Shown: positions 17,201 through 30,800 of the stretch, in pieces
How positions within the stretch are numbered: the stretch's first letter is position 1
Layout: each line of letters opens with the position of its first letter
NCBI RefSeq assembly: GCF_051020765.1
Contig: NW_027469169.1
Coordinates: 434,001-498,000, forward strand
Direction: 5' to 3'
From: Lasioglossum baleicum
Lineage: Eukaryota > Arthropoda > Insecta > Hymenoptera > Halictidae
Length of the DNA stretch: 64,000 nucleotides
Notes under the pieces: generated by a model
Told to the model about the DNA's origin: nothing
Databases searched by the model: none
The model's input: the letters and a program-made list of their open reading frames with translations, nothing else
Translations under genes and position numbers: made by a program

Positions 17201-18058
17201 TAGTGTATAACCTTCGGTTCGAAGCACCGTCTGGTAGCGAGGATACGATGATAAACGTGATGTATTTTTTTCTACCGGATAGAGACCCGCCACTATCGCC
17301 CAAAAAAAGCATGCTTCATCGTTGCTGATCACGTTCACGGTCGCTCTCTTCAACCGTATATTTCGAGGCAAGATAACGCAGCAACCGGCCTGTAATGGCT
17401 GGTATTTGTTGCAGCTCACTATCAGATGCAGTATCTTCGATAACGCCCACCCGCTGTCTCGTTCTTGAAACTCTTCCATCGATGCTAAAATCGGTGGCAC
17501 AACGTCCTTCAGGTACCATCGGCGTAGATTACTGGTTCGAAACAGCACAACGTTTCGCGTACCGAAACTTTTCACCGAAACCTCGTCGCGCAGCACAAAT
17601 TCCGCCTCCAACCTAACGTTCACTTTCAACGACGAATGAGCGTTCAAAAATTCCGTGACACGTCCCGTAATCATCCGTTTCGCGTGTTGTAAAAATTTGC
17701 GCGGATCGATATGTTCGATGTTAATAACGATACCGGTCGATATGCGATTGCTAAACGCCGACTCGACAGTCTCCCAACGAAGCGTCGAGGCTCTCGCACC
17801 AACACCACGTAAACCTCCACCGACCCGTGAAATATTATAGCTCAACGAAACGTTCAAACTTTTCATGCGACACATGATCGATGCTAAACTAGATCTCGCG
17901 CCCATCGTCAATTCATCCTTCATACATGTTAGATAATTGATACAGCACTGTAGAGACTCGATGTATGAGCGAGACCATTCGCGATACTCATCGACAGTTC
18001 TAACCATCATCGACATGCGTGTCAAACACCTTAACATTTTTTTCAACGTTTGAATCAT
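14288..18058 (-). CDS. Protein-primed family B DNA polymerase, spliced
   Basis: Two exons, 18058-16953 and 16889-14288, flank a 63-nt intron (GTAAGA...TTTCAG) and encode 1,235 residues. The join completes a Cys/His zinc-finger-like cluster whose parts lie in different exons. Motifs in the joined numbering: exonuclease I YADLEC (about 423), a Cys-x2-Cys/HDHCH/CN treble-clef module like endonuclease VII (about 517-552), exonuclease II HNLSGYDAH (about 563), polymerase A FDVNNLYG (about 825), polymerase B NNAVFGKTMEN (about 972) and polymerase C YTDTDS (about 1070). The N-terminal exon matches the conserved Polinton polymerase N-terminus (EEFQERDSGWAL, NKYQPL). It replicates the linear element from its ends using a protein primer. 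The ATG at 18058 is the first after an in-frame stop at 18080. Confidence 0.93.
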
Positions 18059-18130
18059 CTTGTTGCACAAAATATTTTTTCAACTTCAATTTAATGTCAT
18101 CCGTTAAATTTCCTGTTCTCAAAAACGTAA

Positions 18131-18382
18131 TTACACTTCGCATCCAACGATGCGGCGTTCGCCCGTCTCGATGATATCCAGTATCGTTGCTGGCGAATCG
18201 ATCGCGGGCCATCGCGCCACGACTTGACTAAATCTTTTCGTATAAAAGAAACATACGCGACTCGTTGCATCGTTTCGCATTAAACGTACTATCAACGTTT
18301 TCTGCTCAATGGGAAAAGTATCGTCCAAATACAAATTTATAACGCGAACCCAAGCCAAACTTTTTAACGTTGGGACAGGCAT
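18131..18382 (-). CDS. Small protein upstream of the polymerase, possibly frameshifted
   Basis: The ATG at 18382 gives 83 residues of unknown family with balanced composition (MPVPTLKSLAWVRVINLYL...). An overlapping frame (18000-18212) carries a convincing amphipathic segment, VITFLRTGNLTDDIKLKLKK, that looks like a continuation. The two frames would be one protein of about 120 residues if there were a single-base shift around 18140-18165. I saw no intron of reasonable size that would join them. So this is either a short real gene plus a chance ORF, or one gene broken by a frameshift. The tail of the second frame overlaps the polymerase start. Confidence 0.45.
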   Translation of the reverse strand: MPVPTLKSLAWVRVINLYLDDTFPIEQKTLIVRLMRNDATSRVCFFYTKRFSQVVARWPAIDSPATILDIIETGERRIVGCEV

Positions 18383-18413
18383 CTCTCTCTTTTAAAAAAA
18401 AAAAAAGGTTGAA

Positions 18414-18833
18414 TCAAATACGTAAATGAAGTATACGTCTTTTCAACGGTAAAAATGGCGGAATCAAATCCGATAAATCGTATTCTCGACGGTGACATTC
18501 CCCCACACGAACATAATCGGTTCTACGGTATCGAAGCACCACAATATTCAAATGTCTCACCAACTGTCCTTCAGGTTTTAAAAACACAAACACGTTTAAA
18601 ATATCAATACGCCCCTTCTGCACTTCGTTCAACAAGTCCAACGGACTAAACATGGAAACCGCCACGTACGGGACAATGACCGATCTTTCACGAAAAACAC
18701 AGTAAATCTTGCATGAAAGAACGCGAAAATATTGTTCAAGAATATTCTGATGCAAAACGGTATGAATGCCGAATTCAAATAACTTCGTCGCAGCGAACGC
18801 CTGCAACGATGGCACGTTAGCGAACCGCATCAT
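18414..18833 (-). CDS. Unknown protein running into the right TIR
   Basis: The 139-residue frame starts at the ATG at 18833 within the right TIR and ends outside it; the TIR boundary is at 18521. The opening (MRFANVPSLQAFAATKLFEF) and the middle (VIVPYVAVSMFSPLDLLNEV, RIDILNVFVFLKPEGQL) look like a folded helical domain. The VPSLQAFAATKLFEFG segment vaguely resembles F-box/SOCS-box type adaptor helices, but I cannot assign a family. The left-end copy is broken. Lying at the element's edge, it may be a host-interaction gene, which is speculation. Confidence 0.55.
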   Translation of the reverse strand: MMRFANVPSLQAFAATKLFEFGIHTVLHQNILEQYFRVLSCKIYCVFRERSVIVPYVAVSMFSPLDLLNEVQKGRIDILNVFVFLKPEGQLVRHLNIVVLRYRRTDYVRVGECHRREYDLSDLIPPFLPLKRRILHLRI

Positions 18834-19713
18834 TCTTTACACATCCCATTATTTCACGCAATATTTAAACAGCTTGAAATACAAAGGATGTGGTCCTACA
18901 GATAACCCGATCGCGCAGAATGTAAATCCCCACTGAAAAAATACGGGAACGTGATAGATAAGGAAATCGTTCCACATAATATTACAACTTAAAAAATCTT
19001 TAAAAATACGTGTGGTCTTACAGATAACAATGCCTTGCAAGACAGGATGCGAAACGTGTTCGGACATGATCCCCACCCAAAAGATAATGATAACCACGCA
19101 TGAAATAACAAGGTCGATGACACGCTATTTCATGGAAAAATTTAATGAAGAATACTAACGTGTTCCCCCCTCCCCCACCCAAAAGATTGACCTACATAAT
19201 ATTTACAGAATAATAAAACGCGGAAAAAATTTAATGAAGAATACTAATGTGTTCCCCACCCAAAAGATTGACCTACATAATATTTACAGAATAATAAAAC
19301 GCGGAAAAAGATAGAATAATAAAACGCGGAAAAAGATAAGGAAACAAAGACGGCACGCGCCGACACCGGAAATGATAAGGAAAACCGCAAGGCGCCGAAC
19401 GCTATTTCACGACAACGGAAATTCATATGCTCCTAAGAGAAATAAAAGTCTCTCTCTCTTTCCCGTAAAGACATGATATAATCCTCACCGAACATGATAA
19501 GGAAATTGCTTCACATAATATTGCAACTAAGTTCCCCCACCCAAAAGATTGACCTACATAATATTTACAGAATAATAAAACGCGGAAAAAGATAAGGAAA
19601 CAAAGACGGCACCGGAAATGATAAGGAAAACCGCACGCGTCGGAAAGGAAATGATAATGATAAGGAAAACCGCACGCGTCGGAAAGGAAATGATAATGAT
19701 AAGGAAAACCGCA
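18521..19713 (-). repeat. Right terminal inverted repeat
   Basis: This is the reverse complement of 1-1062 plus an extra block of about 120 bp (roughly 19376-19497) containing a GA microsatellite and a CGAACGCTATTTCACG motif. The outer end has the two 39-bp units at 19635-19713. Several copies of the 60-bp G-rich unit are present (around 19160-19345 and 19530-19600). Apart from the 5' part of the 18414-18833 gene I see no gene in it. Confidence 0.9.
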
Positions 19714-19807
19714 AGAAATCAAGATGGCGCCACGCGCCAGAGCCGAACGCTATTTCACGATAACGGAAATTCACTTCCTGAGTTAGAATCCCCATAGCTA
19801 CACTACT
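19714..19807 (-). other. Element end / satellite junction
   Basis: These 94 bp include a second copy of the CGAACGCTATTTCACGATAACG motif seen inside the right TIR, so most of it still belongs to the element. Read outward-in, the sequence starts AGTAGTGTAGCTATGGGG directly at the satellite. The leading AG would suit a Polinton tip. The target duplication cannot be checked because the left tip is missing. Confidence 0.5.
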
Positions 19808-22800
19808 CATAACGCATAACGCATAACGCATAACGCATAACGCATAACGCATAACGCATAACGCATAACGCATAACGCATAACGCATAACGCATAACGCA
19901 AAACGCAAAACGCATAACGCATAACGCAAATCGCATAACGCATAATGCATTACGCATAATCCATAACGGATAACGCATAACCCATAACGCATGACGCATA
20001 ACGCAAAGCCGATAACGCATAACGCATAACGCATAATGCAAAAGTCATAACGCATAACGCACAATGCATAACGCATAATGCATAACGGATAACGCATAAC
20101 CTATAACGCATAACCCATAACGCATTAACCATAACGCATAATACATAACGCATAATCCATAACGGATAACGCATAACCCATTACGCATAACGCAAAGCCG
20201 ATAACGCATAACGCATAACGCATAACGCATAACGCATAATTCATAACGCATAACGCATAACGCATAACGCATAATCCATAACGGATAACGCATAACCTAT
20301 AACGCATAACCCATAACCCATTAACCATAACGCATAATACATAACGCATAATCCATAACGGATAACGCATAACCCATAACGCATAACGCATAACGCATAA
20401 CGCATAACGCATAACGCATAACGCATAACGCATAACGCATAACGCATAACGCATAACGCATAACGCATAACGCATAACGCATAACGCAAAACGCATAACG
20501 CATAACGCATAACGCATAACGCATAACGCATAACGCATAACGCATAACGCATAACGCATAACGCATAACGCATAACGCATAACGCATAACGCATAACGCA
20601 TAACGCATAACGCATAACGCATAACGCATAACGCATAACGCATAACGCATAACGCATAACGCATAACGCATAACGCATAACGCATAACGCATAACGCATA
20701 ACGCATAACGCATAACGCATAACGCATAACGCATAACGCATAACGCATAACGCATAACGCATAACGCATAACGCATAACGCATAACGCATAACGCATAAC
20801 GCATAACGCATAACGCATAACGCATAACGCATAACGCATAACGCATAACGCATAACGCAAAACGCATGACGCATGACGCATGACGCATAACGCATAACGC
20901 ATAACGCATAACGCATAACGCATGACGCATAACGCATAACGCATAACGCATAACGCATAACGCATAACGCATAACGCATGACGCATGACGCATAACGCAT
21001 AACGCATAACGCATAACGCATAACGCATAACGCATAACGCATAACGCATAACGCATGACGCATAACGCATAACGCATAACGCATAACGCATAACGCATAA
21101 CGCATAACGCATAACGCATAACGCATAACGCATAACGCATAACGCATAACGCATAACGCATAACGCATAACGCATAACGCATAACGCATAACGCATAACG
21201 CATAACGCATAATTCATAACGCATAACGCATAACGCATAACGCATAATCCATAACGGATAACGCATAACCTATAACGCATAACCCATAACCCATTAACCA
21301 TAACGCATAATACATAACGCATAATCCATAACGGATAACGCATAACCCATAACGCATAACGCATAACGCATAACGCATAACGCATAACGCATAACGCATA
21401 ACGCATAACGCATAACGCATAACGCATAACGCATAACGCATAACGCATAACGCATAACGCAAAACGCATAACGCATAACGCATAACGCATAACGCATAAC
21501 GCATAACGCATAACGCATAACGCATAACGCATAACGCATAACGCATAACGCATAACGCATAACGCATAACGCATAACGCATAACGCATAACGCATAACGC
21601 ATAACGCATAACGCATAACGCATAACGCATAACGCATAACGCATAACGCATAACGCATAACGCATAACGCATAACGCATAACGCATAACGCATAACGCAT
21701 AACGCATAACGCATAACGCATAACGCATAACGCATAACGCATAACGCATAACGCATAACGCATAACGCATAACGCATAACGCATAACGCATAACGCATAA
21801 CGCATAACGCATAACGCATAACGCATAACGCATAACGCAAAACGCATGACGCATGACGCATGACGCATAACGCATAACGCATAACGCATAACGCATAACG
21901 CATGACGCATAACGCATAACGCATAACGCATAACGCATAACGCATAACGCATAACGCATAACGCATGACGCATAACGCATAACGCATAACGCATAACGCA
22001 TAACGCATAACGCATAACGCATAACGCATGACGCATAACGCATAACGCATAACGCATAACGCATAACGCATAACGCATAACGCATAACGCATAACGCATA
22101 ACGCATAACGCATAACGCATAACGCATAACGCATAACGCATAACGCATAACGCATAACGCATAACGCATAACGCATAACGCATAACGCATAACGCATAAC
22201 GCATAACGCATAACGCATAACGCATAACGCGTAACGCGTAACGCGTAACGCCTAACGCGTAACGCATAACGCCTAACGCATAACGCATAACGCATAACGC
22301 ATGACGCATAACGCATAGCCCATAACGCATAACGCATAACGCATAACGCATAATGCAAAAGTCATAACGCATAACGCATAACGCATAACGCATAACGCAT
22401 AACGCATAACGCATGACGCATAACGTATAACGCATAACGCATAACGCATAACGCATAACGCATAACGCATAACGCATAACGCATAACGCATAACGCATAA
22501 CGCATAACGCGTAACGCGTAACGCGTAACGCCTAACGCGTAACGCATAATGCCTAACGCATAACGCATAACGCATAACGCATAACGCATGACGCATAACG
22601 CATAGCCCATAACGCATAACGCATAACGCATAACGCATAATGCAAAAGTCATAACGCATAACGCATAACGCATAACGCATAACGCATAACGCATAACGCA
22701 TAACCCGTTACGCATAACGCTTAACGCGTAACGCAAAACTCATAACGCATAACGCATAGCCCATAACGCATAACGCATAACGCATAATGCAAAAGTCATA

Positions 22801-25800
22801 ACGCATAACGCATAACGCGTAACGCATAACGCATAACGCATAACGCATAACGCATAACGCATAACGCATAACGCATAACGCATAACGCATAACGCATAAC
22901 CCATAACGCATTAACCATAACGCATAATACATAACGCATAATCCATAACGGATAACGCGTAACCCATAACGCATAACGCAAAGCCGATAACGCATAACGC
23001 ATAACGCATAACCCATAACGCATAACGGATAACGCACAACGCATAACCCATAACGCATTAACCATAACGCATAATACATAACGCATAATCCATAACGGAT
23101 AACGCATAACCCATAACGCATAACGCAAAGCCGATAACGCATAACGCATTACGCATAACCCATAAAGCATAACGCATAACGCATAACGCAAAACGCATAA
23201 CGCACAACGCATAACGCATAACGTATAACGCATAACGCATAACGGATAACGGATAACGCACAACGCATAACCCATAACGCATTAACCATAACGCATAATA
23301 CATAACGCATAATCCATAACGGATAACGCATAACCCATAACGCATAACGCAAAGCCGATAACGCATAACGCATTACGCATAACCCATAAAGCATAACGCA
23401 TAAAGCATAACGCAAAACGCAAAACGCAAAACGCAAAACGCATAACGCATAACGCATAACGCATAACGCATAACGCATAACGCATAACGCATAACGCATA
23501 ACGCATAACGCATAACGCATAACGCATAACGCATGACGCATAACGCATAGCCCATAACGCATAACGCATAGCCCATAACGCATCACGCATAACGCATAAT
23601 GCAAAAGTCATAACGCAGAACGCATAACGCATACCGCATAACGCATAACGCATAACGCATAACGCATAACGCATAATCCATAACGGATAACGCATAACCC
23701 ATAACGCACAACACAAAGCCGATAACGCATAACGCATAACGCATAACGCATAACGCATAACGCATAACGCATAACGCATAACGCATAACGCATAACGCAT
23801 AACGCATAACGCATAACGCATAACGCATAACGCATAACGCATAACGCATAACGCATAACGCATAACGCATAACGCATAACGCATAACGCATAACGCATAA
23901 CGCATAACGCATAACGCATAATCCATAACGGATAACGCATAACCCATAACGCATAACCCATAACGCACAACACAAAGCCGATAACGCATAACGCATAACG
24001 CATAACGCATAACGCATAACACATAACGCATAACGCATAACGCATAACGCATAACGCATAACGCATAACGCATAACGCATAACGCATAACCCATAACGCA
24101 CAACACAAAGCCGATAACGCATAACGCATAACGCATAACGCATAACGCATAACGCATAACGCATAACGCATAACGCATAACGCATAACGCATAACGCATA
24201 ACGCATAACGCATAACGCATAACGCATAACGCATAACGCATAACGCATAACGCATAACGCATAACGCATAACGCATAACGCATAACGCATAACGCATAAC
24301 GCATAATCCATAACGGATAACGCATAACCCATAACGCACAACACAAAGCCGATAACGCATGACGCATAACCCATAACGCATAACACATAACGCAAAACGC
24401 ATAACGCATAACGCATAATGCATTACGCATAATCCATAACGGATAACGCATAACCCATAACGCATGACGCATAACGCAAAGCCGATAACGCATAACGCAT
24501 AACGCATAATGCAAAAGTCATATCGCATAACGCACAATGCATAACGCATAATCCATAACGGATAACGCATAACCTATAACCCATAACCCATTAACCATAA
24601 CGCATAATACATAACGCATAATCCATAACGGATAACGCATAACCCATAACGCATAACGCATAACGCATAACGCATAACGCATAACGCATAACGCATAACG
24701 CATAACGCATAACGCATAACGCATAACGCATAACGCATAACGCATAACGCATAACGCATAACGCATAACGCATAACGCATAACGCATAACGCATAACGCA
24801 TAACGCATAACGCATAACGCATAACGCATAACGCATAACGCAAAACGCATAACGCATAACGCATAACGCATAACGCATAACGCATAACGCATAACGCATA
24901 ACGCATAACGCATAACGCATAACGCATAACGCATAACGCATAACGCATAACGCATAACGCATAACGCATAACGCATAACGCATAACGCATAACGCATAAC
25001 GCATAACGCATAACGCATAACGCATAACGCATAACGCATAACGCATAACGCATAACGCATAACGCATAACGCATAACGCATAACGCATAATCCATAACGG
25101 ATAACGCATAACCCATAACGCACAACACAAAGCCGATAACGCATAACGCATAACGCATAACGCATAACGCATAACACATAACGCATAACGCATAACGCAT
25201 AACGCATAACGCATAACGCATAACGCATAACGCATAACGCATAACGCATAACGCATAACCCATAACGCACAACACAAAGCCGATAACGCATAACGCATAA
25301 CGCATAACGCATAACGCATAACGCATAACGCATAACGCATAACGCATAACGCATAACGCATAACGCATAACGCATAACGCATAACGCATAACGCATAACG
25401 CATAACGCATAACGCATAACGCATAACGCATAACGCATAATCCATAACGGATAACGCATAACCCATAACGCACAACACAAAGCCGATAACGCATGACGCA
25501 TAACCCATAACGCATAACACATAACGCAAAACGCATAACGCATAACGCATAATGCATTACGCATAATCCATAACGGATAACGCATAACCCATAACGCATG
25601 ACGCATAACGCAAAGCCGATAACGCATAACGCATAACGCATAATGCAAAAGTCATATCGCATAACGCACAATGCATAACGCATAATCCATAACGGATAAC
25701 GCATAACCCATAACCCATTAACCATAACGCATAATACATAACGCATAATCCATAACGGATAACGCATAACCCATAACGCATAACGCATAACGCATAACGC

Positions 25801-27844
25801 ATAACGCATAACGCATAACGCATAACGCATAACGCATAACGCATAACGCATAACGCATAACGCAAAACGCATAACGCATAACGCATAACGCATAACGCAT
25901 AACGCATAACGCATAACGCATAACGCATAACGCATAACGCATAACGCATAACGCATAACGCATAACGCATAACGCATAACGCATAACGCATAACGCATAA
26001 CGCATAACGCATAACGCATAACGCATAACGCATAACGCATAACGCATAACGCATAACGCATAACGCATAACGCATAACGCATAACGCATAACGCATAACG
26101 CATAACGCATAACGCATAACGCATTACGCATAACGCATAACGCATAACGCATAACGCATATCGCATAACGCATAACGCATAACGCATAACGCATAACGCA
26201 TAACGCATAATGCATTACGCATAATCCATAACGGATAACGCATAACCCATAACGCATGACGCATAACGCAAAGCCGATAACGCATAACGCATAACGCATA
26301 ATGCAAAAGTCATAACGCATAACGCACAATGCATAACGCATAATGCATAACGGATAACGCATAACCTATAACGCATAACCCATAACGCATTAACCATAAC
26401 GCATAATACATAACGCATAATCCATAACGGATAACGCATAACCCATTACGCATAACGCAAAGCCGATAACGCATAACGCATAACGCATAACGCATAACGC
26501 ATAATTCATAACGCATAACGCATAACGCATAACGCATAATCCATAACGGATAACGCATAACCTATAACGCATAACCCATAACCCATTAACCATAACGCAT
26601 AATACATAACGCATAATCCATAACGGATAACGCATAACCCATAACGCATAACGCATAACGCATAACGCATAACGCATAACGCATAACGCATAACGCATAA
26701 CGCATAACGCATAACGCATAACGCATAACGCATAACGCATAACGCATAACGCATAACGCATAACGCATAACGCATAACGCATAACGCATAACGCATAACG
26801 CATAACGCATAACGCATAACGCATAACGCATAACGCATAACGCATAACGCATAACGCATAACGCATAACGCATAACGCATAACGCATAACGCATAACGCA
26901 TAACGCATAACGCATAACGCATAACGCATAACGCATAACGCATAACGCATAACGCATAACGCATAACGCATAACGCATAACGCATAACGCATAACGCATA
27001 ACGCATAACGCATAACGCATAACGCATAACGCATAACGCATAACGCATAACGCATATCGCATAACGCATAACGCATAACGCATAACGCATAACGCATAAC
27101 GCATAACGCATAACGCATAACGCATAACGCATAACGCATAACGCATAACGCATAACGCATAACGCAAAACGCATAACGCATAACGCATAACGCATAACGC
27201 ATAACGCATAACGCATAACGCATAACGCATAACGCATAACGCATAACGCATAACGCATAACGCATAACGCATAACGCATAACGCATAACGCATAACGCAT
27301 AACGCATAACGCATAACGCATAACGCATAACGCATAACGCATAACGCATAACGCATAACGCATAACGCATAACGCATAACGCATAACGCATAACGCATAA
27401 CGCATAACGCATAACGCATAACGCATAACGCATAACGCATAACGCATAACGCATAACGCATAACGCATAACGCATAACGCATAACGCATAACGCATAACG
27501 CATAACGCATAACGCATAACCCATAACGCATAACGTAAAGCCGATAACGCATAACGCATAACGCATAACGCATAACGCATAACGCATAACGCATAACGCA
27601 TAACGCATAACGCATAACGCATAACGCATAACGCATAACGCATAACGGATAACGCATGACCCATAACGCATAACGTATATCGCATAACGCATAACGCATA
27701 ACGTATAACACATAACGCATAACGGATAACGGATAACGCATAACCCATAACGCATAATACATAACGCATAATCCATAACGGATAACGCATAACCCATAAC
27801 GCATAACGCAAAGCCGATAACGCATCACGCATTACGCATTACGT
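19808..27844 (-). repeat. Heptamer satellite block A, CGCATAA orientation
   Basis: About 8 kb of tandem 7-bp units (CGCATAA on the plus strand) are interspersed with variant units. Recurrent composites include one with GCAAAGCCGATAACG, one with AATCCATAACGGATAACG, and runs of CGCGTAACG around 22229 and 22508. A segment at about 19950-20293 is repeated at about 26215-26558, an offset of 6,265 bp. The frames on the minus strand are open only because the unit lacks stops there. I see no genes. Confidence 0.97.
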
Positions 27845-30800
27845 TATGCGTTATGCGTTATGCGTTATGCGTTATGCGTTATCGGCTTTGTGTTGTGCGT
27901 TATGGGTTATGCGTTATCTGTTATGGATTATGCGTTATGCGTTATGCGTTATCGGCTTTGCGTTATGCGTTATGGGTTATGCGTTATCCGTTATGGATTA
28001 TGCGTTATGTATTATGCGTTATGGTTAATGCGTTATGGGTTATGCGTTATGCGTTATGGGTTATGCGTTATGCGTTATGCGTTATGCGTTATGCGTTATG
28101 CGTTATGCGTTATGCGTTATGCGTTATGCGTTATGCGTAATGCGTTATGCGTTATGCGTAATGTGTTATGCGTTATGCGTTATGCGTTATGCGTTATGCG
28201 TTATGCGTTATGCGTTATGCGTTATGCGTTATGCGTTATGCGTTATGCGTTATGCGTTATGCGTTATGCGTTATGCGTTATGCGTTATGCGTTATGCGTT
28301 ATGCGTTATGCGTTATGCGTTATGCGTTATGCGTTATGCGTTATGCGTTATGCGTTATGCGTTATGCGTTATGCGTTATGCGTTATGCGTTATGCGTTAT
28401 GCGTTATGCGTTATGCGTTATGCGTTTTGCGTTATGCGTTATGCGTTATGCGTTATGCGTTATGCGTTATGCGTTATGCGTTATGCGTTATGCGTTTTGC
28501 GTTATGCGTTATGCGTTATGCGTTATGCGTTATGCGTTATGCGTTATGCGTTATGCGTTATGCGTTATGCGTTATGCGTTATGCGTTATGCGTTATGCGT
28601 TATGCGTTATGCGTTATGCGTTATGCGTTATGCGTTATGCGTTATGCGTTATGCGTTATGCGTTATGCGTTATGCGTTATGCGTTATGCGTTATGCGTTA
28701 TGCGTTATGCGTTATGCGTTATGCGTTATGCGTTATGCGTTATCGGCTTTGTGTTGTGCGTTATGGGTTATGCGTTATCCGTTATGGATTATGCGTTATG
28801 CGTTATGCGTTATGCGTTATGCGTTATGCGTTATGCGTTATGCGTTATCGGCTTTGTGTTGTGCGTTATGGGATATGCGTTATCCGTTATGGATTATGCG
28901 TTATGGGTTATGGATTATGCGTTATGCGTTATGCGTTATGCGTTATGCGTTATGCGTTATGCGTTATGCGTTATGCGTTATGCGTTATGCGTTATGCGTT
29001 ATCGGCTTTGTGTTGTGCGTTATGGGTTATGCGTTATCCGTTATGGATTATGCGTTATGCGTTATGCGTTATGCGTTATGCGTTATGCGTTATGCGTTAT
29101 CGGCTTTGTGTTGTGCGTTATGGGTTATGCGTTATCCGTTATGGATTATGCGTTATGCGTTATGCGTTATGCGTTATGCGTTATGCGTTATGCGTTATGC
29201 GTTATGCGTTATGCGTTATGCGTTATGCGTTATGCGTTATGCGTTATGCGTTATGCGTTATGCGTTATGCGTTATGCGTTATGCGTTATCGGCTTTGCGT
29301 TATGCGTTATGGGTTATGCGTTATCCGTTATGGATTATGCGTTATGTATTATGCGTTATGGTTAATGCGTTATGGGTTATGCGTTGTGCGTTATCCGTTA
29401 TCCGTTATGCGTTATGCGTTATACGTTATGCGTTATGCGTTATGCGTTATGCGATATGCGTTATGCGTTTTGCGTTATGCGTTATGCGTTATGCGTTATG
29501 CGTTATGCGTTATCGGCTTTGCGTTATGCGTTATGGGTTATGCGTTATCCGTTATGGATTATGCGTTATGTATTATGCGTTATGGTTAATGCGTTATGGG
29601 TTATGCGTTGTGCGTTATCCGTTATCCGTTATGCGTTATGCGTTATGCGTTATGCGTTATGCGTTATGCGTTATGCGTTATGCGTTATGCGTTATGCGTT
29701 ATGCGTTATGCGTTATGCGTTATGGTTTATACGTTATGCGTTAAGCGTTATGAGTTTTGCGTTACGCGTTAAGCGTTATGCGTAACGGGTTATGCGTTAT
29801 GCGTTATGCGTTATGCGTTATGCGTTATGCGGTATGCGTTATGCGTTATGCGTTATGACTTTTGCATTATGCGTTATGCGTTATGCGTTATGGGCTATGC
29901 GTTATGCGTTATGGGCTATGCGTTATGCGTCATGCGTTATGCGTTATGCGTTATGCGTTATGCGTTATGCGTTATGCGTTATGCGTTATGCGTTATGCGT
30001 TATGCGTTATGCGTTATGCGTTATGCGTTATGCGTTATGCGTTATGCGTTATGCGTTATGCGTTATGCGTTATGCGTTATGCGTTATGCGTTATGCGTTA
30101 TGCGTTATGCGTTATGCGTTATGCGTTATGCGTTATGCGTTATGCGTTATGCGTTATACGTTATGCGTTATGCGTTAAGCGATATGCGTTATGCGTTATG
30201 CGTTTTGCGTTTTGCGTTTTGCGTTTTGCGTTATGCGTTATGCGTTATGCTTTATGGGTTATGCGTAATGCGTTATGCGTTATCGGCTTTGCGTTATGCG
30301 TTATGGGTTATGCGTTATCCGTTATGGATTATGCGTTATGTATTATGCGTTATGGTTAATGCGTTATGGGTTATGCGTTATGCGTTATGCGTTATGCGTT
30401 ATGCGTTATGCGTTATGCGTTATGCGTTATGCGTTATGCGTTATGCGTTATGCGTTATGCGTTATGCGTTATGCGTTATGCGTTATGCGTTATGCGTTAT
30501 GCGTTATGCGTTATGCGTTATGCGTTATGCGTTATGCGATATGCGTTATGCGTTTTGCGTTATGCGTTATGCGTTATGCTTTATGGGTTATGCGTTATGC
30601 GTTATGCGTTATGCGTTATGCGTTATGCGTTATGCGTTATGCGTTATGCGTTATGCGTTATGCGTTATGCGTTATGCGTTATGCGTTATGCGTTATGCGT
30701 TATGCGTTATGCGTTATGCGTTATGCGTTATGCGTTATGCGTTATGCGTTATGCGTTATGCGTTATGCGTTATGCGTTATGCGTTATCCGCTTTGTGTTG

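Larger units (their letters stand above)
1..19807. mobile_element. Polinton/Maverick (adintovirus-like) element, left tip outside window
   Basis: The interval carries the diagnostic Polinton set: protein-primed family B DNA polymerase, retrovirus-type integrase with chromodomain, A32/FtsK-type packaging ATPase, adenain-type cysteine protease, major capsid and penton-like minor capsid proteins. All lie between inverted repeats of over 1 kb. The size, at least 19.7 kb, fits the 15-25 kb usual for the group. The core frames have no internal stops, so the copy could be young or active. The left tip and its target-site duplication are outside the window. The right tip lies between 19713 and the satellite at 19808, but I could not fix it to the base. 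Confidence 0.93.

Noticed and set aside
17395..17616. Plus-strand ORF within the polymerase N-terminal exon
   Set aside because: It is antisense to a conserved region of the polymerase with no independent support.
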